Of a DNA stretch of 64,000 nucleotides, positions 22,630-34,439 are shown in pieces. A program made the position numbers and the translations under genes. The notes below the pieces were generated by a model, which was not told the DNA's origin, did no database searches, and saw only the letters and a list, made by a program, of their open reading frames with translations. Source of the stretch: Cristatella mucedo (taxonomy: Eukaryota; Bryozoa; Phylactolaemata; Cristatellidae); assembly GCA_009760855.2 (NCBI GenBank), contig WPIO01000340.1, positions 16,181 to 80,180 on the forward strand, in the 5' to 3' direction. Numbering within the stretch: position 1 is the first letter of the stretch; every line of letters starts with the position of its first letter.

Positions 22630-25600
22630 GTAATGTAATGTATCTCCGGCGGTAACTCCACCAAGTCCCCAAACACCCACATGATTTTCATGACTTGGTG
22701 GAGTTACAGACGGAGATACATAACATAATATACAATCAAGTCATAAAGACTATGTGGGTGTTACTCAGGAGAGTTTTGCATAGCCCACTCACATTCTAAG
22801 CGGCTTTAGGTACATATTCCGGAGCCAACAGACTTCGTCTCACGCAATAAAGAAAAAGTGGGAAGCATAGCAGAGTCAGGAGAGCAGTTGAGGTAGTGAG
22901 TGGCATAGAAGTAGCAGCTCAGGACCACTGACAAGAATCTGCCATAGCCGGCAGTAGGAGAGTAATTGTCGTTGCATAAGAAATGTGGAAGCAAGATCCA
23001 CAGTCTAGGACCTGCAGAGCTAAAGCTTCTACTGCCAACGGTCTTTAAGCGGAGGAGTGGGACAGCTAATTTATTTTCCACACAGGACCTGAGGGCGTGA
23101 AGAGGCTGAAACTGATGCAGCAGTTCAGCTAGGTACGAAGGAGCCAAGCCGTGGCGGGCCTTGTGGGTAAGCGGAAGAACTTTGCTCCGTATCCGTTGCT
23201 CAACCGGCTCAATTCTAGCTCTTTCAGCAAAGGAGACACGTGCTCAAACCGCTGGAATTTGAAGATTTGCCTTGCAGCCATGTTCATAGTCCGCTGCAGA
23301 GGCCTAATAGCTTTCATTGGCAGCACAGCCAAAATGGAATTACAATAATCAAGCCGAGACAGAACTAAAGAGCTAGTTAAATTTTTTGCAAGCCACTGTG
23401 GGAGACAGCTCATAATCTTGAATAGGAATCGGATGTGATGGCTAGCTGTAGAAGAAGACTTCTGAATGAAGCTTTTGAAATTGAGGCAACTGTCGAACAC
23501 GATACCTAAATTTCGAGCACGTGGTGATAGTCGCACAATAGCATCACCTATTAGAAGTGCAAAGCCTTTCAATCCAGTCACACGCTTAGGGTGTCCTATG
23601 AGCAACAGTTCGGTTTTATCATCATTTAATTTCAGAAAGTTTTCCGACATCCAAGATTGAATATCGGCAACACAAGCATTCAGTTTCTCAGTTGCCACAG
23701 CAGATTCCGACGGTTTGAATGACAAATACAACCGAGTATCATCAGCATAGAAGTGATATCCTATTCATGGCCCTTAATCAATCTACCAAGAGGTTGTGTA
23801 TAAATATAGAACACCAAGGTACCGAGTACAGATCCCTGAGGGACTCCACAGGTGACCCTTCTCGTGTGTAAGACCTGACCACCACACGACACGGATTGAA
23901 CACGATCAGACAATTATGACTTAAACCACGCCAGCGCTTCATCAGCAAGACCGATCGTTGTTCTCAATCGTTCAAGCATAACTTCGTGTTCAATGGTGTC
24001 GAAGGCAGCAGACAGATCTAGCAGAGTTAGGGCAGTGACATTCCCGTCGTCGTTGCCACGTAGAATGTCATTGTTAACACGGAGGAGAGCTGTTTCAGTG
24101 GAGTGCTACCTCTTGAACCCGGATTGAAATGTTTCTGACATTCTATTATTTTTAATAAGTTCAAGCAGCTGCTTAGCAACAATTTTTTTAAGAATCTTTG
24201 ATAAGAAAATAAGAAGGGAAATTGTGCGATAGTTTGCTAGGACCTCTGTGTCTTATCCAGGCTTTTTAAGAATGGGTCTAACGATTGCCGATTTGAAGGA
24301 CTTGGGGACGACCCCTTTACCCAAACAAGCATTAATAATCTTGGTTATGGCAGGGCTAAGTTGGTCTGCCAGTGAAGACCACATAGATGAAGGTATAGGG
24401 TCTTCAGGAGATGAGCTCTTTTTGCTTGACCTTATTAGAGTAGCCAAATCGCTTGCAGAAACCTCGGAGACCCTCGTAAGGACGGTCACAGATTGTGGAA
24501 CCGCGATTGCTTTAGTCGGAGGGGGCCTAATAGAGGCACGGATGTGCACAATTTTTTCAGTAAAGAAGGCTGGAAACTTTTCGGCTGAGTCCTTAATATC
24601 TGGGGAGTCAGACCTCTCAGCATTGGCCAGTAAATGGGTTAATGTCTTATAAAACTGTTTTGTGTCGACTGGCAGGAATTCAGCTTTCTAATGAAAAAAG
24701 AAGCCTTGTTTTTGTAAGCTTTCTGGTGTTAACTCAAAGGAAGTCTTTGTAATTGACTAGATCTGCATCAGACCTCGATTTCTTGAAACGAGGTTTAAGC
24801 CTGTGCTTAACCCGGCTCATCTTTAGGGAGTTTTTTTGGAAATTGAAAGGAATCTCCACGACTTAAAACACGGATAGAGCGAACGAGAGCACGCTTGTCA
24901 AGAGCACTCCTGAGTGTTATGTTCATAGCATCCTTAAGGACATCGAGGCAGCCGGTCGGGTCTAAATGCAGATTAAGAAGACCTGCATCACAAACAGATT
25001 TAAAAAACTTGCCCATGTCAATACTATGTAAGCTACGTCTTATGACAAATTCGACATTGCCATGTATGTGCCAGGGTGCAGGAACAGTAAACGAGACCGA
25101 ACAACGATCTGAGAGGGTCAGTGGGAACACCACAAGGCCCGTGGGGAAGACATCCTTAGTGATCGCGAGATCTAGAATGTGGCCACCGACGTGGGTGCTA
25201 TGATTAACGTGTTGGGCCAAACCAATATTATCCAGACAGTCAAGAAATGAGTGGACCTGGCTGTTGCTAGGGTTGTCAACGTGAATATTGAAGTCTCCTA
25301 CAATCAGTAGCGCCTTTCACACACAAATATTTTAGCGAGGAACTCTGAAAACTCCTCTATACACAAGTTTAGACAGCTAGAAGGAGGCCGGTATATCACA
25401 GCAGTGAGAGGCATTGTCTTTGATGAAGACCTGATTGTAACCGATTTAAACAATGGCCCATGCGAGAAACTGCACATTTTATAGCCAAACGATTCACGAA
25501 CAACAATTGCGACCCCACCACCAACCTTGTCAGGACGCATGGACTGATAGAATGAGAACCGGGGTGGAGTGGTGTCAGAAATACAGCTACTGCAACAAGG

Positions 25601-26186
25601 CGTCATCCAAGTTTTGGTAAGCAGAAATGCATCTAGCTTCTGGACCACCTGATCGCAGATAAGTAACCCCTTGGTTTTTAGCGAGCGGACATTTAGTAGG
25701 CGGAATTTAGGAGGCTGTCCAACAGCTGGGCGACGGCGATGAAGTGGCTTGTATTATCCTCCGTTTGTGTCCGGCCCGGCGGACGCGGGCTCTTCGAATT
25801 TTTATTGGACGTCGGTAATGGCCGTCAGACGACGTTTCACAACGCGCTGGGCTACGGCGGGTGGGCTACTACCGCATCAAGTAGTATTCAGCGCTTTAAA
25901 CGTAAGAGTCGTAGGTTTGATAGCCAAGCTGTTGATAGGGCGAACGCAAGATGTTAGAAGGTTCTCACTGACCCGCCGGAGAAGGCCCGCCGGTAGGTAT
26001 CGACTAATGGCGACATCGCACCTTATGCTAAGCAGGTCCCGTTTTGTGTAGTATATCCGAGGACAGCTCAGAAATAGTCACAGCAAAGATAGCAGCGGAA
26101 TACCCGAACGTATTACGGAGAAATTAAGTAAAGGTCCACACCATGCTAGGAGTCGCCCGAGGCCGCTCTCTAGCGCGGGGAGGAAT
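22630..26186 (-). mobile_element. LINE-2 family, nearly complete element (endonuclease-RT)
   Basis: A 3.56-kb minus-strand element. The 5' untranslated region (about 26186-25720) matches the plus copy at 28660-29150. The endonuclease domain follows: 'LLNVRSLKTKGLL' near 25690, 'GGGVAIVVRESFG' (25304-25648 frame), 'GHILDLAIT' and 'LTLSDRCSV' (24807-25220). Then the RT fingers, 'SFKSAIVRPILKKPG' (24253-24549), the palm, the thumb 'KLNDDKTELLLIGHPKR', and 'VLSRLDYCNSILAVLP' (23129-23731). The 3' end carries a hairpin and TAATG-type tail. There is no separate ORF1. Stops and frameshifts show it is inactive. The enzyme would nick target DNA and prime reverse transcription there. Confidence 0.88.
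22638..22723. repeat. 26-bp inverted repeat at the LINE-2 3' end
   Basis: The arm TCTCCGGCGGTAACTCCACC (about 22642-22661, extending to AAGT) pairs with ACTTGGTGGAGTTACAGACG and flanks (about 22697-22721). Other LINE-2 3' ends carry a single arm only, so this copy has an extra inverted duplicate of its terminus. Confidence 0.7.
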
Positions 26187-26187
26187 G

Positions 26188-26565
26188 CAGTGTCAGCATG
26201 CATAAGCACGTGAAGGACAAATCACAGGGGCCAACTAAATGCTGTCCTAAACAGGCGTGTTTTTAAGTTCTTTTAAATGTAGTCAGGTCAGGGGATGTTG
26301 TTATGCAAGTCGGTAGGGAGTTCCACGCTTTGGGAGCATACGAACTAAATGCATGGTCTCCAAAGGATTTAAGTTTTGTACGAGGTCTTTGTTGACTGTT
26401 GAAATCCGAAAAGCGGGTAGTACGATGCTTGGCCTGAGGGGGGAGTATATCTAAGAGATAGGCTGGAGCCAAAGAATGAAGTGACCTAAAAGTGAGCGAC
26501 AAAACCTTGAAGTCAACCCGTTGCTTGACTGTTAGCCAGTGGAGGTAGGCGAGAAGTGGAATAAC
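26188..26565 (-). mobile_element. LINE-1 internal fragment abutting the LINE-2 5' end
   Basis: The RT C-terminal region on the minus strand ('LHWLTVKQRVDFKVLSLTF', 'LGDHAFSSYAPKAWNS' region) is partly open for 125 codons (26263-26640). The 3' side stops at 26188 without a tail, exactly where the LINE-2 5' end begins. Confidence 0.75.
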
Positions 26566-26569
26566 AGCC

Positions 26570-27640
26570 TTTACTTTGCCCTGAATCTTCAATTTCTTAG
26601 CAACTCTCTGATCCCGTAGTCCTTGGTCATGTTCGTTCATGGATCACATGTGTCACTGATTCTAAGCCAATATTCTGTTTGAGTCTCATAAATGTAAGCA
26701 TATACGATACAAAGTAAGCTCACCTTTGGCTGTACGTCGAAACATTGTTCAAGTAAAATAGAGCCTCTCTTTGGGGGTTCAATTATTCGGAAAATCATGT
26801 TTAAAATACCGTGGCTATATCATTAGTGAATGCAGAGTCAAGTGACTTTCCGTGATCAAGGGAAAACACTCTTGTAAACCTAAGATGCCTGCCCCTTGCT
26901 TTTTAACTTTTGTAATTTGTACAAAGGTAAGTAAGGTGTTTGCTCTTAAATGTATCGAAGTCCGTTACTTCACAATGCCTAAAAGACTACGAGGGTGTAA
27001 CGCAGGAGAGTTTTAGCTAGTGCACTAACTGCCAGGGTAGATTTAGTTTTATAGTGCTGGTCAAAGTACTAATACTTACGATCACTGTTATTATTCTAAA
27101 GGTGTAGCTACATATAAAGGCATATTCATATAGATTTATACTGCAAAATTTAGCCCGTGTTTGCTATCAGTGTTAAAACACCTTGGTATCGATTGTGGGT
27201 GAATAACTAAACTCGTGAACAGTAAATTGCATTTAACAGCAACATGTGTTAGACAAATTTCCTTGTGCACGAACCTCAAAGTATTTGAACACTGCTATCT
27301 CTGAAAAGGTTGTTTCGAACTTTCAAAAGTTGATTTTCTCCCTCCATGTAAGAGGAGCCGCGACAGTGTGGCAGAACAAATGTACTCGAGCTCAGCAAAA
27401 ACGTATAACATTGGGGCTATATTGTTGAATGTGATAATAGCTTTTTGATAATAGCACCTTCACCTGCCCCTGCTATTGTTCTAACTAGGAACATAGTTTC
27501 AGCTTCTGCCCGGCCCTTTTTAGGGCTTAATGGGTATTACGGCTATTCAAATATTAATGAACACAATGAATATACTAACGAATCTACTATATGACACACT
27601 ATATGAATATACTAATAAAAACTTAATAGCTGATTCAACA
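26570..27640. other. Unassigned AT-rich sequence
   Basis: No recognised gene. The right part contains a CD225-exon-like relic (separate entry). Confidence 0.4.
27440..27530 (+). pseudogene. Relic resembling the end of the CD225 exon
   Basis: The stretch CTGCTATTGTTCTAACTAGG and the following bases through TTTCAGCTTCTGCC align with 19703-19742 in the CD225 exon with only a few differences. The rest of the exon is not recognisable. This may be the remains of a duplicated neighbouring gene. Confidence 0.4.
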
Positions 27641-27800
27641 GATTTTTGTATAGCGACAGAAGAACCTTTACGGCCATAGCCACCGCTTGCAGCGGCAATA
27701 AAAGAATGCCCACCGAAAGATTCGAACCCACGACCTCGGAAGCACGACCGTGGGAACGAGGTCGTGAAAAGCAAATAACCTACCTAGTGTGCCATCACGG
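27640..27800 (-). mobile_element. SINE type 2 copy
   Basis: Read on the minus strand: a GATGGCACACTAGG head near 27790, a box-B-like GGTTCGAATC at about 27719-27729 within GTCGTGGGTTCGAATC, then TTTATTGCCGCTGCAAGCGG and an end TCGCTATACAAA. The same order occurs in the plus orientation at 61479-61620. It is a tRNA-derived SINE; the folded tRNA is not intact. Confidence 0.65.
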
Positions 27801-28655
27801 CTTACCAACAAAGTTAACCTGGCGCATTGCTGAGACGATCCAGGTACTTTTCAAAAATTGCTTCATTCAATTCAGAGCTTCGGCATTTGACATTTAAAAA
27901 TTAAGGATAACAATGATAATAAAAATTAAAATTTGTATATCTCACTCAGAGAACCGAATCCTTCTCTAGGCGCACAACAGATGCTGTATAGAAAGCAATG
28001 CCAAATGCTTGGTGGTAGCATCCGCTACCAAAAAACAGGGGTAATGTGCAAATATCTTGTTATCATGTTCATCCATTCTCTTGCCCTTGTGTTCCATTCC
28101 TTTCAAAACTCAGCTTTCAGTCGATTGGCCTCGCACAGTCACTGGCGTGGAATTTGACTTTTTATTGTCCCGAGCACTAAAAAAAAATTTATCCTTCCTT
28201 GCTAGTTCAGTTTAAATTTTGATTGATTAGGAAAATGTGTTTAGCTGACTTTTGACAATTTCGAGAATAATACACACAAACATTGTGTTATGCATATACA
28301 AGCATATTGGTTATATATCCATACTGCAGAACCAAACATTTTTTATAAGCACGTCGCTTATGCTAAAAAAGGTTATTGCTTTAGTTACTTACAATAGGCA
28401 GGGTTTCAGAGTGGACAAGCGGTAAATGAATGCCACATAAAAAACGATTTATTCGGAACTAAAAGAGGCAGAAAAGATCAGGTAGGCTCTTTAATTTAGA
28501 CGTTTCATTAAATCAGGAAGTAAGGCGCTAACATTTATTTGCGAAGTATGCTTTTGAAGGACAATAAGTGAAGGTGGGTCAGCCAAGTGCTTTGGGCCAG
28601 GTAATGTTCTCTTATTCTAGGTCCTGTGTTTGGAGTCTTCTCAATGAGTGGATTA
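27801..28655. other. Unassigned AT-rich sequence
   Basis: A short 3'-tail-like segment (27910-27990, CAGAGAACCGAATC) suggests an old LINE-1 or SINE end. Nothing else was recognised. Confidence 0.4.
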
Positions 28656-28659
28656 ACCA

Positions 28660-31225
28660 CGCATCCCCGTGCTAGAGAGCCTCCTCGGGCGACTCTAAAC
28701 GTGGTGTGGACCTTTACCTGATTTCTCCATGATACTTTCGAGTATTTCCCTGCCATCTTCGCTGTGACTATTTGTGAGCTGTCCTCGGATATGCTACACA
28801 AAACGGGACCTGCTTAGCATAAGATGCGATGGCTCCATTAGTCGATACCTACCGGCGTACCTTCTCTGGCTGGTCAGTAGGAACCTCCCTGCATCCTGCG
28901 TTCGCCTGATTTACTGCTCGGCTATCGAACCCGTAAGTTTTAAGCACTGAATAGCGCTCTCGCTATGGTAGTAGCTCACCTGCCGTGCCTCAGCATCCTG
29001 TAAAGCTTCAACTGGCAACCATTACTAGTGTTTATTTCAAATTTGAAGGAAGTGCTCTGCCAGGCCGGCTACATGCAGCCTTGAATCCAAGCCACATAAT
29101 CGGCGTCGAGCAGTTGTTGGAAAGCCTCTGAAATTCCTTCTGCTAAATATCCGCTCGCTACAAACCAAGGGGTTACTTATCCGCGATCAAACTGTCCAAG
29201 AGAAGCTAGATGCATTCCTCCTCAAAGAAATTTGGATGACGGACAGTAAACGTAGCAGTACGCCAGACACCACCCACTCATGTTCTCATTGTTTCAGTCC
29301 ATGCCTTCCAACATGGTTAATGGCGGGATGCAATTGTTGTTCGTGAATCATTCGGCTAAAAGATATGCATTTTCCCCGAGGGCCATTGCTTGAAAATGTT
29401 GCAATCAGATCCTCATCAAAGACAGTGCCTCTCACTGGTGTGATATATCGACCTCATGCTGGCTGTCTAAATCTGTTTTTAGAGCAGTTTTCTGCATTCC
29501 TCGACAAGCTTTGTTTAATGAAATATTTTTAGTTTACAGACCCTTACTGATTGTTGGAGACTTATATATTCACATTTAAAACCTTAGTAACAGCCAGGTA
29601 CGCTCATTTCTTGACTGTCAGGAGAATTTCGGTTTGATCCAACACGTTAATCACACCGCCATTGTCGGTGGCCATATCCAAGATCTCGTGATTACTAAAG
29701 ATGTCTGCCTCACTGACCTTGTGGTTCGCCCGCTGACCCTCTCGGATCGTTACTCGGCTTGTTTACTGTTCCTGCTCCGTTGTACGTACGGGGGACTGTC
29801 GAACTTGTCCAGTGACGTCACTTAAAAAAACATTGACTAAGACAACGTTTTGAAATCTGTATGCGATGCTGGTCTTCTTGATCTGCACCCAGGTTTGAAA
29901 GAGGGCCTAGATACCTTCATTGATGCAGTGAACATGACACTTAGAAGTGCTCTTGAAAATTGAAAATCATGCTACCATACATTTTGTTCGTGTACAGAGT
30001 ACTAGAATTTTTTTTTAATTTACAAAAAATATCAAAAGTTGCACAGAGGTAAGAACGGGCTTAAGCACTGTTTAAGAAATGGGGGTCTGATGCAGATCTG
30101 GTCGATTTCAAAGACTTCCTTCGAGGTTACACCAGGAAGCTTAAAAAGCACAAGAAAACCGAATTCCTGCCAGCCGAACCCGAAACAGATTTATAAGACG
30201 GTAAACAATTTACTTGCCAATGCTGAGAGGTCTGGCTCCACAGACATTAACGGCTCAGCCACAATATTTTCAGCCTTCTTTACTGAAAAGGTTGGGCACA
30301 TTCGTGCCTCCATAAAGCCCCTTCGGAGTAAAGCAATTGTGGAATGACAAGCTGTGACTTTCCTTAAAAGATTTTTTCCGAGGTTTCTGATGCTATGTGG
30401 CTCTCTTAATAAGGTATAGCAAAATAAGCTCATCTTTACAGACCCTATAGCCACATCTTGGTGGTCTTCACTGGCAGACCATCATTGTCCTGCAATAACC
30501 AAGATTTTAATGCTTCTTTTGGAAAAAGTTGTCGTACCCAAGTCCTTCAAATTGGCAATTGTTATACCCACACTTACAAAACCTGGACTAGATTCAGAGT
30601 TGCTTGAAATGGTTCTCCAATTTCATATATTCTCTTTTTTCAAAGATTCTTGAAAAGGTTGTCGTTAAGCAGTTGATTGCACGTGTCAGATACATTTCAA
30701 CCGGGATTTAAGATGCAGCACTCCACTAAAACTGCTCTCATTCGTGTTAACAATATCCTTCTATGTCGCAATGATGAAGGGAATGTAACCACCCTAGCTC
30801 TGCTAGATCTATCGGTTGCTTTCGACACAATTGATCGCAATGTTCTTCTTAAACTATTGAGAATAATCGGTCTATCAGACCGATTATTTTCAATAGTTTA
30901 AGAAGAACATTGGCGTGGTTTAAAGGTACTAGTCTGATTGTGTTGAATCGGTTGCCTGGGGGGGGGGGTCAGGTGTCACCCACGAGACCAGTCGAATGTA
31001 ATGTTGCTCAATGGTCCGTCCTCGGTTCCTTGCCATTCTTCAGTTATTATCAACATCTGGGAAAAGTGATTAAGGCCAACGGATCCCTTTTAGGCTGAGG
31101 ATACTCAGATATATTTGTCATTCAAACTATCGGAATCTGCTGCAGCAACAAATAAACTGAATACTTGCCTTGCCGATATTCGATTCTGGATCTCAAAAAG
31201 TATAAAAAAAACTAATCGGTGGTAA
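28660..31225 (+). mobile_element. LINE-2 family, long copy, 5' part
   Basis: The 5' untranslated region (28660-29150) matches the reverse of 25745-26186. Endonuclease remnants follow, including 'GHIQDLVITKDV' and 'LTLSDRYSA' (29634-29825), then RT fingers and the palm block 'TLALLDLSVAFDTIDRNVLL' (30677-30901; LDLSAAFDTIDH in related copies). The copy stops at about 31225 in the RT thumb and resumes at 32173, being split by a minus-strand LINE-2 insertion. Frames are broken many times. Confidence 0.82.
30838..30912. repeat. 75-bp near-perfect palindrome inside the RT of a LINE-2 copy
   Basis: A 36-base arm (30838-30873, starting CAATGTTCTTCTTAAAC) is followed after 3 bases by its reverse complement (30877-30912) with one mismatch. 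Only the first arm is normal LINE-2 sequence, so the second arm is an inverted local duplication. Confidence 0.95.
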
Positions 31226-31228
31226 AAA

Positions 31229-32172
31229 TGTAATTATCTCTGTCTGTAACTCCACAAAGCCACAAAGACTGCTGTGGTGTTATGCAGAAGAGTTTTGTAT
31301 TGCTCACTCATACTTTTAGCGGCTTTCGGTACGCATTCGGTAGCTAAAAGACTTCATCTCACGCAACTAAGATAAAGTAGAAGAAATGGCAGATTCAGGA
31401 AAGCAGTTGAGATAGTGAGTGACATGGAAGTAGCAGCTGAGGATCGCCGAAAAGGAATAGCCATATCCGGCAGCAGGAGAGTAGTTGTCGTTGCCAAGCA
31501 ATCCGTGGTGGACCTTGTGAGTCAGCGAAATTTTTTTCTCTGCATTCATGGATCAACCGGCAGTCATCCAGCTCTTTTATCTAAGGAGAAGCATGGTCAA
31601 ACCTCTGGGATTGGAAACTAATCTTGCAGCCATATTCATTGCCAGCTGCACTGGCAATGTTGCTTTATCCGTTAGTTCCGTTAAGTTGCTTTATCCGTTG
31701 GCTGAGCCAAAGGAACATAAAAACCATCACGCCGAGACAGAACTAATGAGCGAGTTAAATTTTTTGCATGCCAAATTTGAAGACAGCTCTTAATCTTAGA
31801 TAGGGATCAGACGTGATAGATAACTGTACCAGAACTGTTCTGAATGAACCTTTTAAGGTTTAGGTAGTCGCAGAAAACCACGCCTAGATTTCGAACACGT
31901 GGCGATGGTCGCACAACAGCATCACCTATTAGAAAATTAAAGCCTTTTAATCCAGCTACACGCTTAGGGTGTCCAATGAGCAGCAGTTTGGATTTATCGT
32001 CATTTATTTTAATACGTTTTCCGGCATCCCGGATCGAATGTCACCAAAACGAGCAGTCAGTTTATCAGTTGCTGTAGCAGATTCTGACTGTTTGAATAAC
32101 CAATACAGCTGAGCTGCTGCCCATAGGACGCCATAAGCATATGGCTGGATTCGAAGGGTTTGTTCTTCTAAG
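31229..32172 (-). mobile_element. LINE-2 copy nested in the LINE-2 at 28660-32945
   Basis: The minus strand carries the 3' untranslated region, the RT C-terminal end and thumb up to about 32172 ('KLTARFGDIRSG'). It is 5'-truncated. The flanking plus-strand copy continues on both sides with only a small gap, so this copy was inserted into it. Confidence 0.75.
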
Positions 32173-32945
32173 TGGTGATGCTGCTGAGCGACCGTCACTA
32201 TGCATTCGAAATTAGATGTCGTTTTAGAAAACTACCTAAATTTTAAAAGCATTCAGAAAACTGCCCGTACAGCTGTTCATCACGCCCAATTCTAATATGG
32301 GATTGGTCGCTAAATTCTACAATGGCTTGAAAAATAATTGACTAACTCCTTAGTTCTGTCTTGGCTTGATTGTTACAATTTCCTTTTGACCGGGATACCA
32401 AAAAAGCAACTAGGCCACTGCAGATGGCTATGAATATGGCAGGCTAGTTTGGAAACTCCAGAGTTTTGACCATGTGTTTCCTTTGCTGAAGGAACTAGGA
32501 TTGCTGCTGGTTGATCAGCAGAGACAGTGCAAAGTTTTTACGATAACCAACATGGCCCGCGGCGGCTTACCTCCGCCATAAATTGGTTGACTACTGCATC
32601 AGTTCAAGCTTCGTCGCACCCACAGGTCCTATGTGGAAAATAAATTAGCTGTTCCACTCCTCCGCTTAAAGACCGTTAGCGACAGAAGCTCTAGGTCTGC
32701 AGGTCCTAGAATGGAACTTGCTTCCACGATTTTTAGGCAACGACAAATAATCTCCTGCTGCCGATTATAGGACGTCTTTTCCAGCGGTCCTGAGCTGATA
32801 CTTCCGTGCTACTCACTACCTCAACTGCTCTCTTAGGCTTCCCACTTTCCCTTTTTCGTGTGAGGGGAAGTCAGCTGGCAACCGAATGCGTACCGACAGC
32901 CGCTTTGGCTGTTAGCGTGTGGAGATAAATTACTTTATATTACAT
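32173..32945 (+). mobile_element. LINE-2, 3' part of the split plus-strand copy
   Basis: Continues the RT thumb and C-terminal region and the 3' untranslated region up to about 32945, where ATTACTTTATATTAC suggests a worn tail. It begins at GGTGATGCTGCTGAGCGACC, the same base at which the copy at 33773 begins. Confidence 0.72.
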
Positions 32946-33770
32946 GAAATCACACCTTCTTTGAAAGATGCCGGATCTGCAGACAAGATTATTAAAAAAT
33001 GTAATGCACTAATAATACTGGCAACCGATATTGGAATCTTCGAACGAGAAAATGTGTTACAGGTTCTATCTGCTTATTTTTTTTCCTGATTGGGAGAAAA
33101 TATGAAAGCGGTTGCGCCGGGCATGAAAATTAATAGTAACACTGAATCGAAGCAGGCCTGAAGTAGATATTGTCTGCTCTATGTCTGCAAGCCATGTGGC
33201 TCAGGACCGTGTGTGATGGTCTGGTACTTGACCACCACCACTATAGTGGGTATCAGCCGGGAGAAAAGGTGCTTGTTCTTTATTACTCGAGGCTATGAGC
33301 TTGAGTAATACAGTGGGTGATCTTTTAGGGTCCACGAAAATTAGGAAAGCAAGCCGAGAAGACTCTCCTGATGGAATACTACCGAGGCTATTAAATCAAA
33401 TTACCTCAATTTTTTCGCCTGCTAGGCGATATTGGGATGTTGTTCCTGGCGAGAATGCTTTTTGCTTTCAGCTACTTTCTTTCAGGATCCTGGTCGATAT
33501 TCATTGAAAAAGTCAAAGGCTGCGAATGAAAAATCCACCAGTAATTTCCTGTCATTTAACGAAACTGGTAAATACTAAGCACATCAGAGCTACTGTAAAA
33601 ATCACTTTACACAAATATGGCAGATTTGCAATACACAAACTCAACTACCTCCAGCTGAATCGCTGGAAGCACCAAAATCCGCAAGCTCTTATGCGACGGC
33701 AAGGGGTTCGTAGTGCTGAGAGCTGAATTTGCTGCAATGTCATGGCCACCTATTGAACAATCTTTTCGAG
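32946..33770. other. Unassigned sequence
   Basis: No recognised gene or repeat. The longest open frame is 80 codons. Confidence 0.4.
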
Positions 33771-33772
33771 TT

Positions 33773-34335
33773 CGTAGTCGTGTGAATGAATGAATGTGTA
33801 GTCCTGTGAATGAAGGTGATGCTGCTGAGCGACCGTCACTACGCATTCGATATCTAGGTGTGGTTTTTGAAAACTACCAAAATTTTTAAAGCATTCAGAA
33901 AACTGCTTGTACAGTTGTCCATCACGCCAGATTCTTATCAAGGATTAGCCTCTGCTTTCTACAGTGGCTTGAGAAAAAAAAAATTTGACTAGCTCCTTGG
34001 TTCCGTCTTGGCTTGATTATTATAATTCCCTTTTGATTGGGATACTGAAAAAGCATCTAGGCCACTGCCGATGGCTATGATTATGGCAGGCTAGATTGGA
34101 AACTCCAGAGTTTTGACCATGTGTTTCCTTTGCTGTAAGAACAAGGATTGCTGCTGGTTCAAGAGCAGAGACAGTGCAAAGTTCTTACGATGACCAACAA
34201 GGCCCACCGTGGCTTACCTCCTCCATACTTTGGTGGACTGCTGCATCAGTTCAAGCTTCCTCGCGCCCACAGGTCGTATGTGGAAAATAAATTAGCTGTT
34301 CCATTCCTCTGCTTAAAGAACATGAATCAATACTA
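33773..34335 (+). mobile_element. LINE-2 fragment sharing its left junction with 32173
   Basis: RT C-terminal sequence starts at the same GGTGATGCTGCTGAGCGACC as the copy at 32173 and is most similar to it. This suggests a local duplication rather than an independent insertion. Confidence 0.7.
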
Positions 34336-34439
34336 CACATTTCAAAAGTATTCCCATGAGTCAAGAGTAAGCGAAAAACAACAACATTAAAAGAACTTAG
34401 TGTTCTACTTGTTCAAATATACTTCTCAGGCACCTATGT

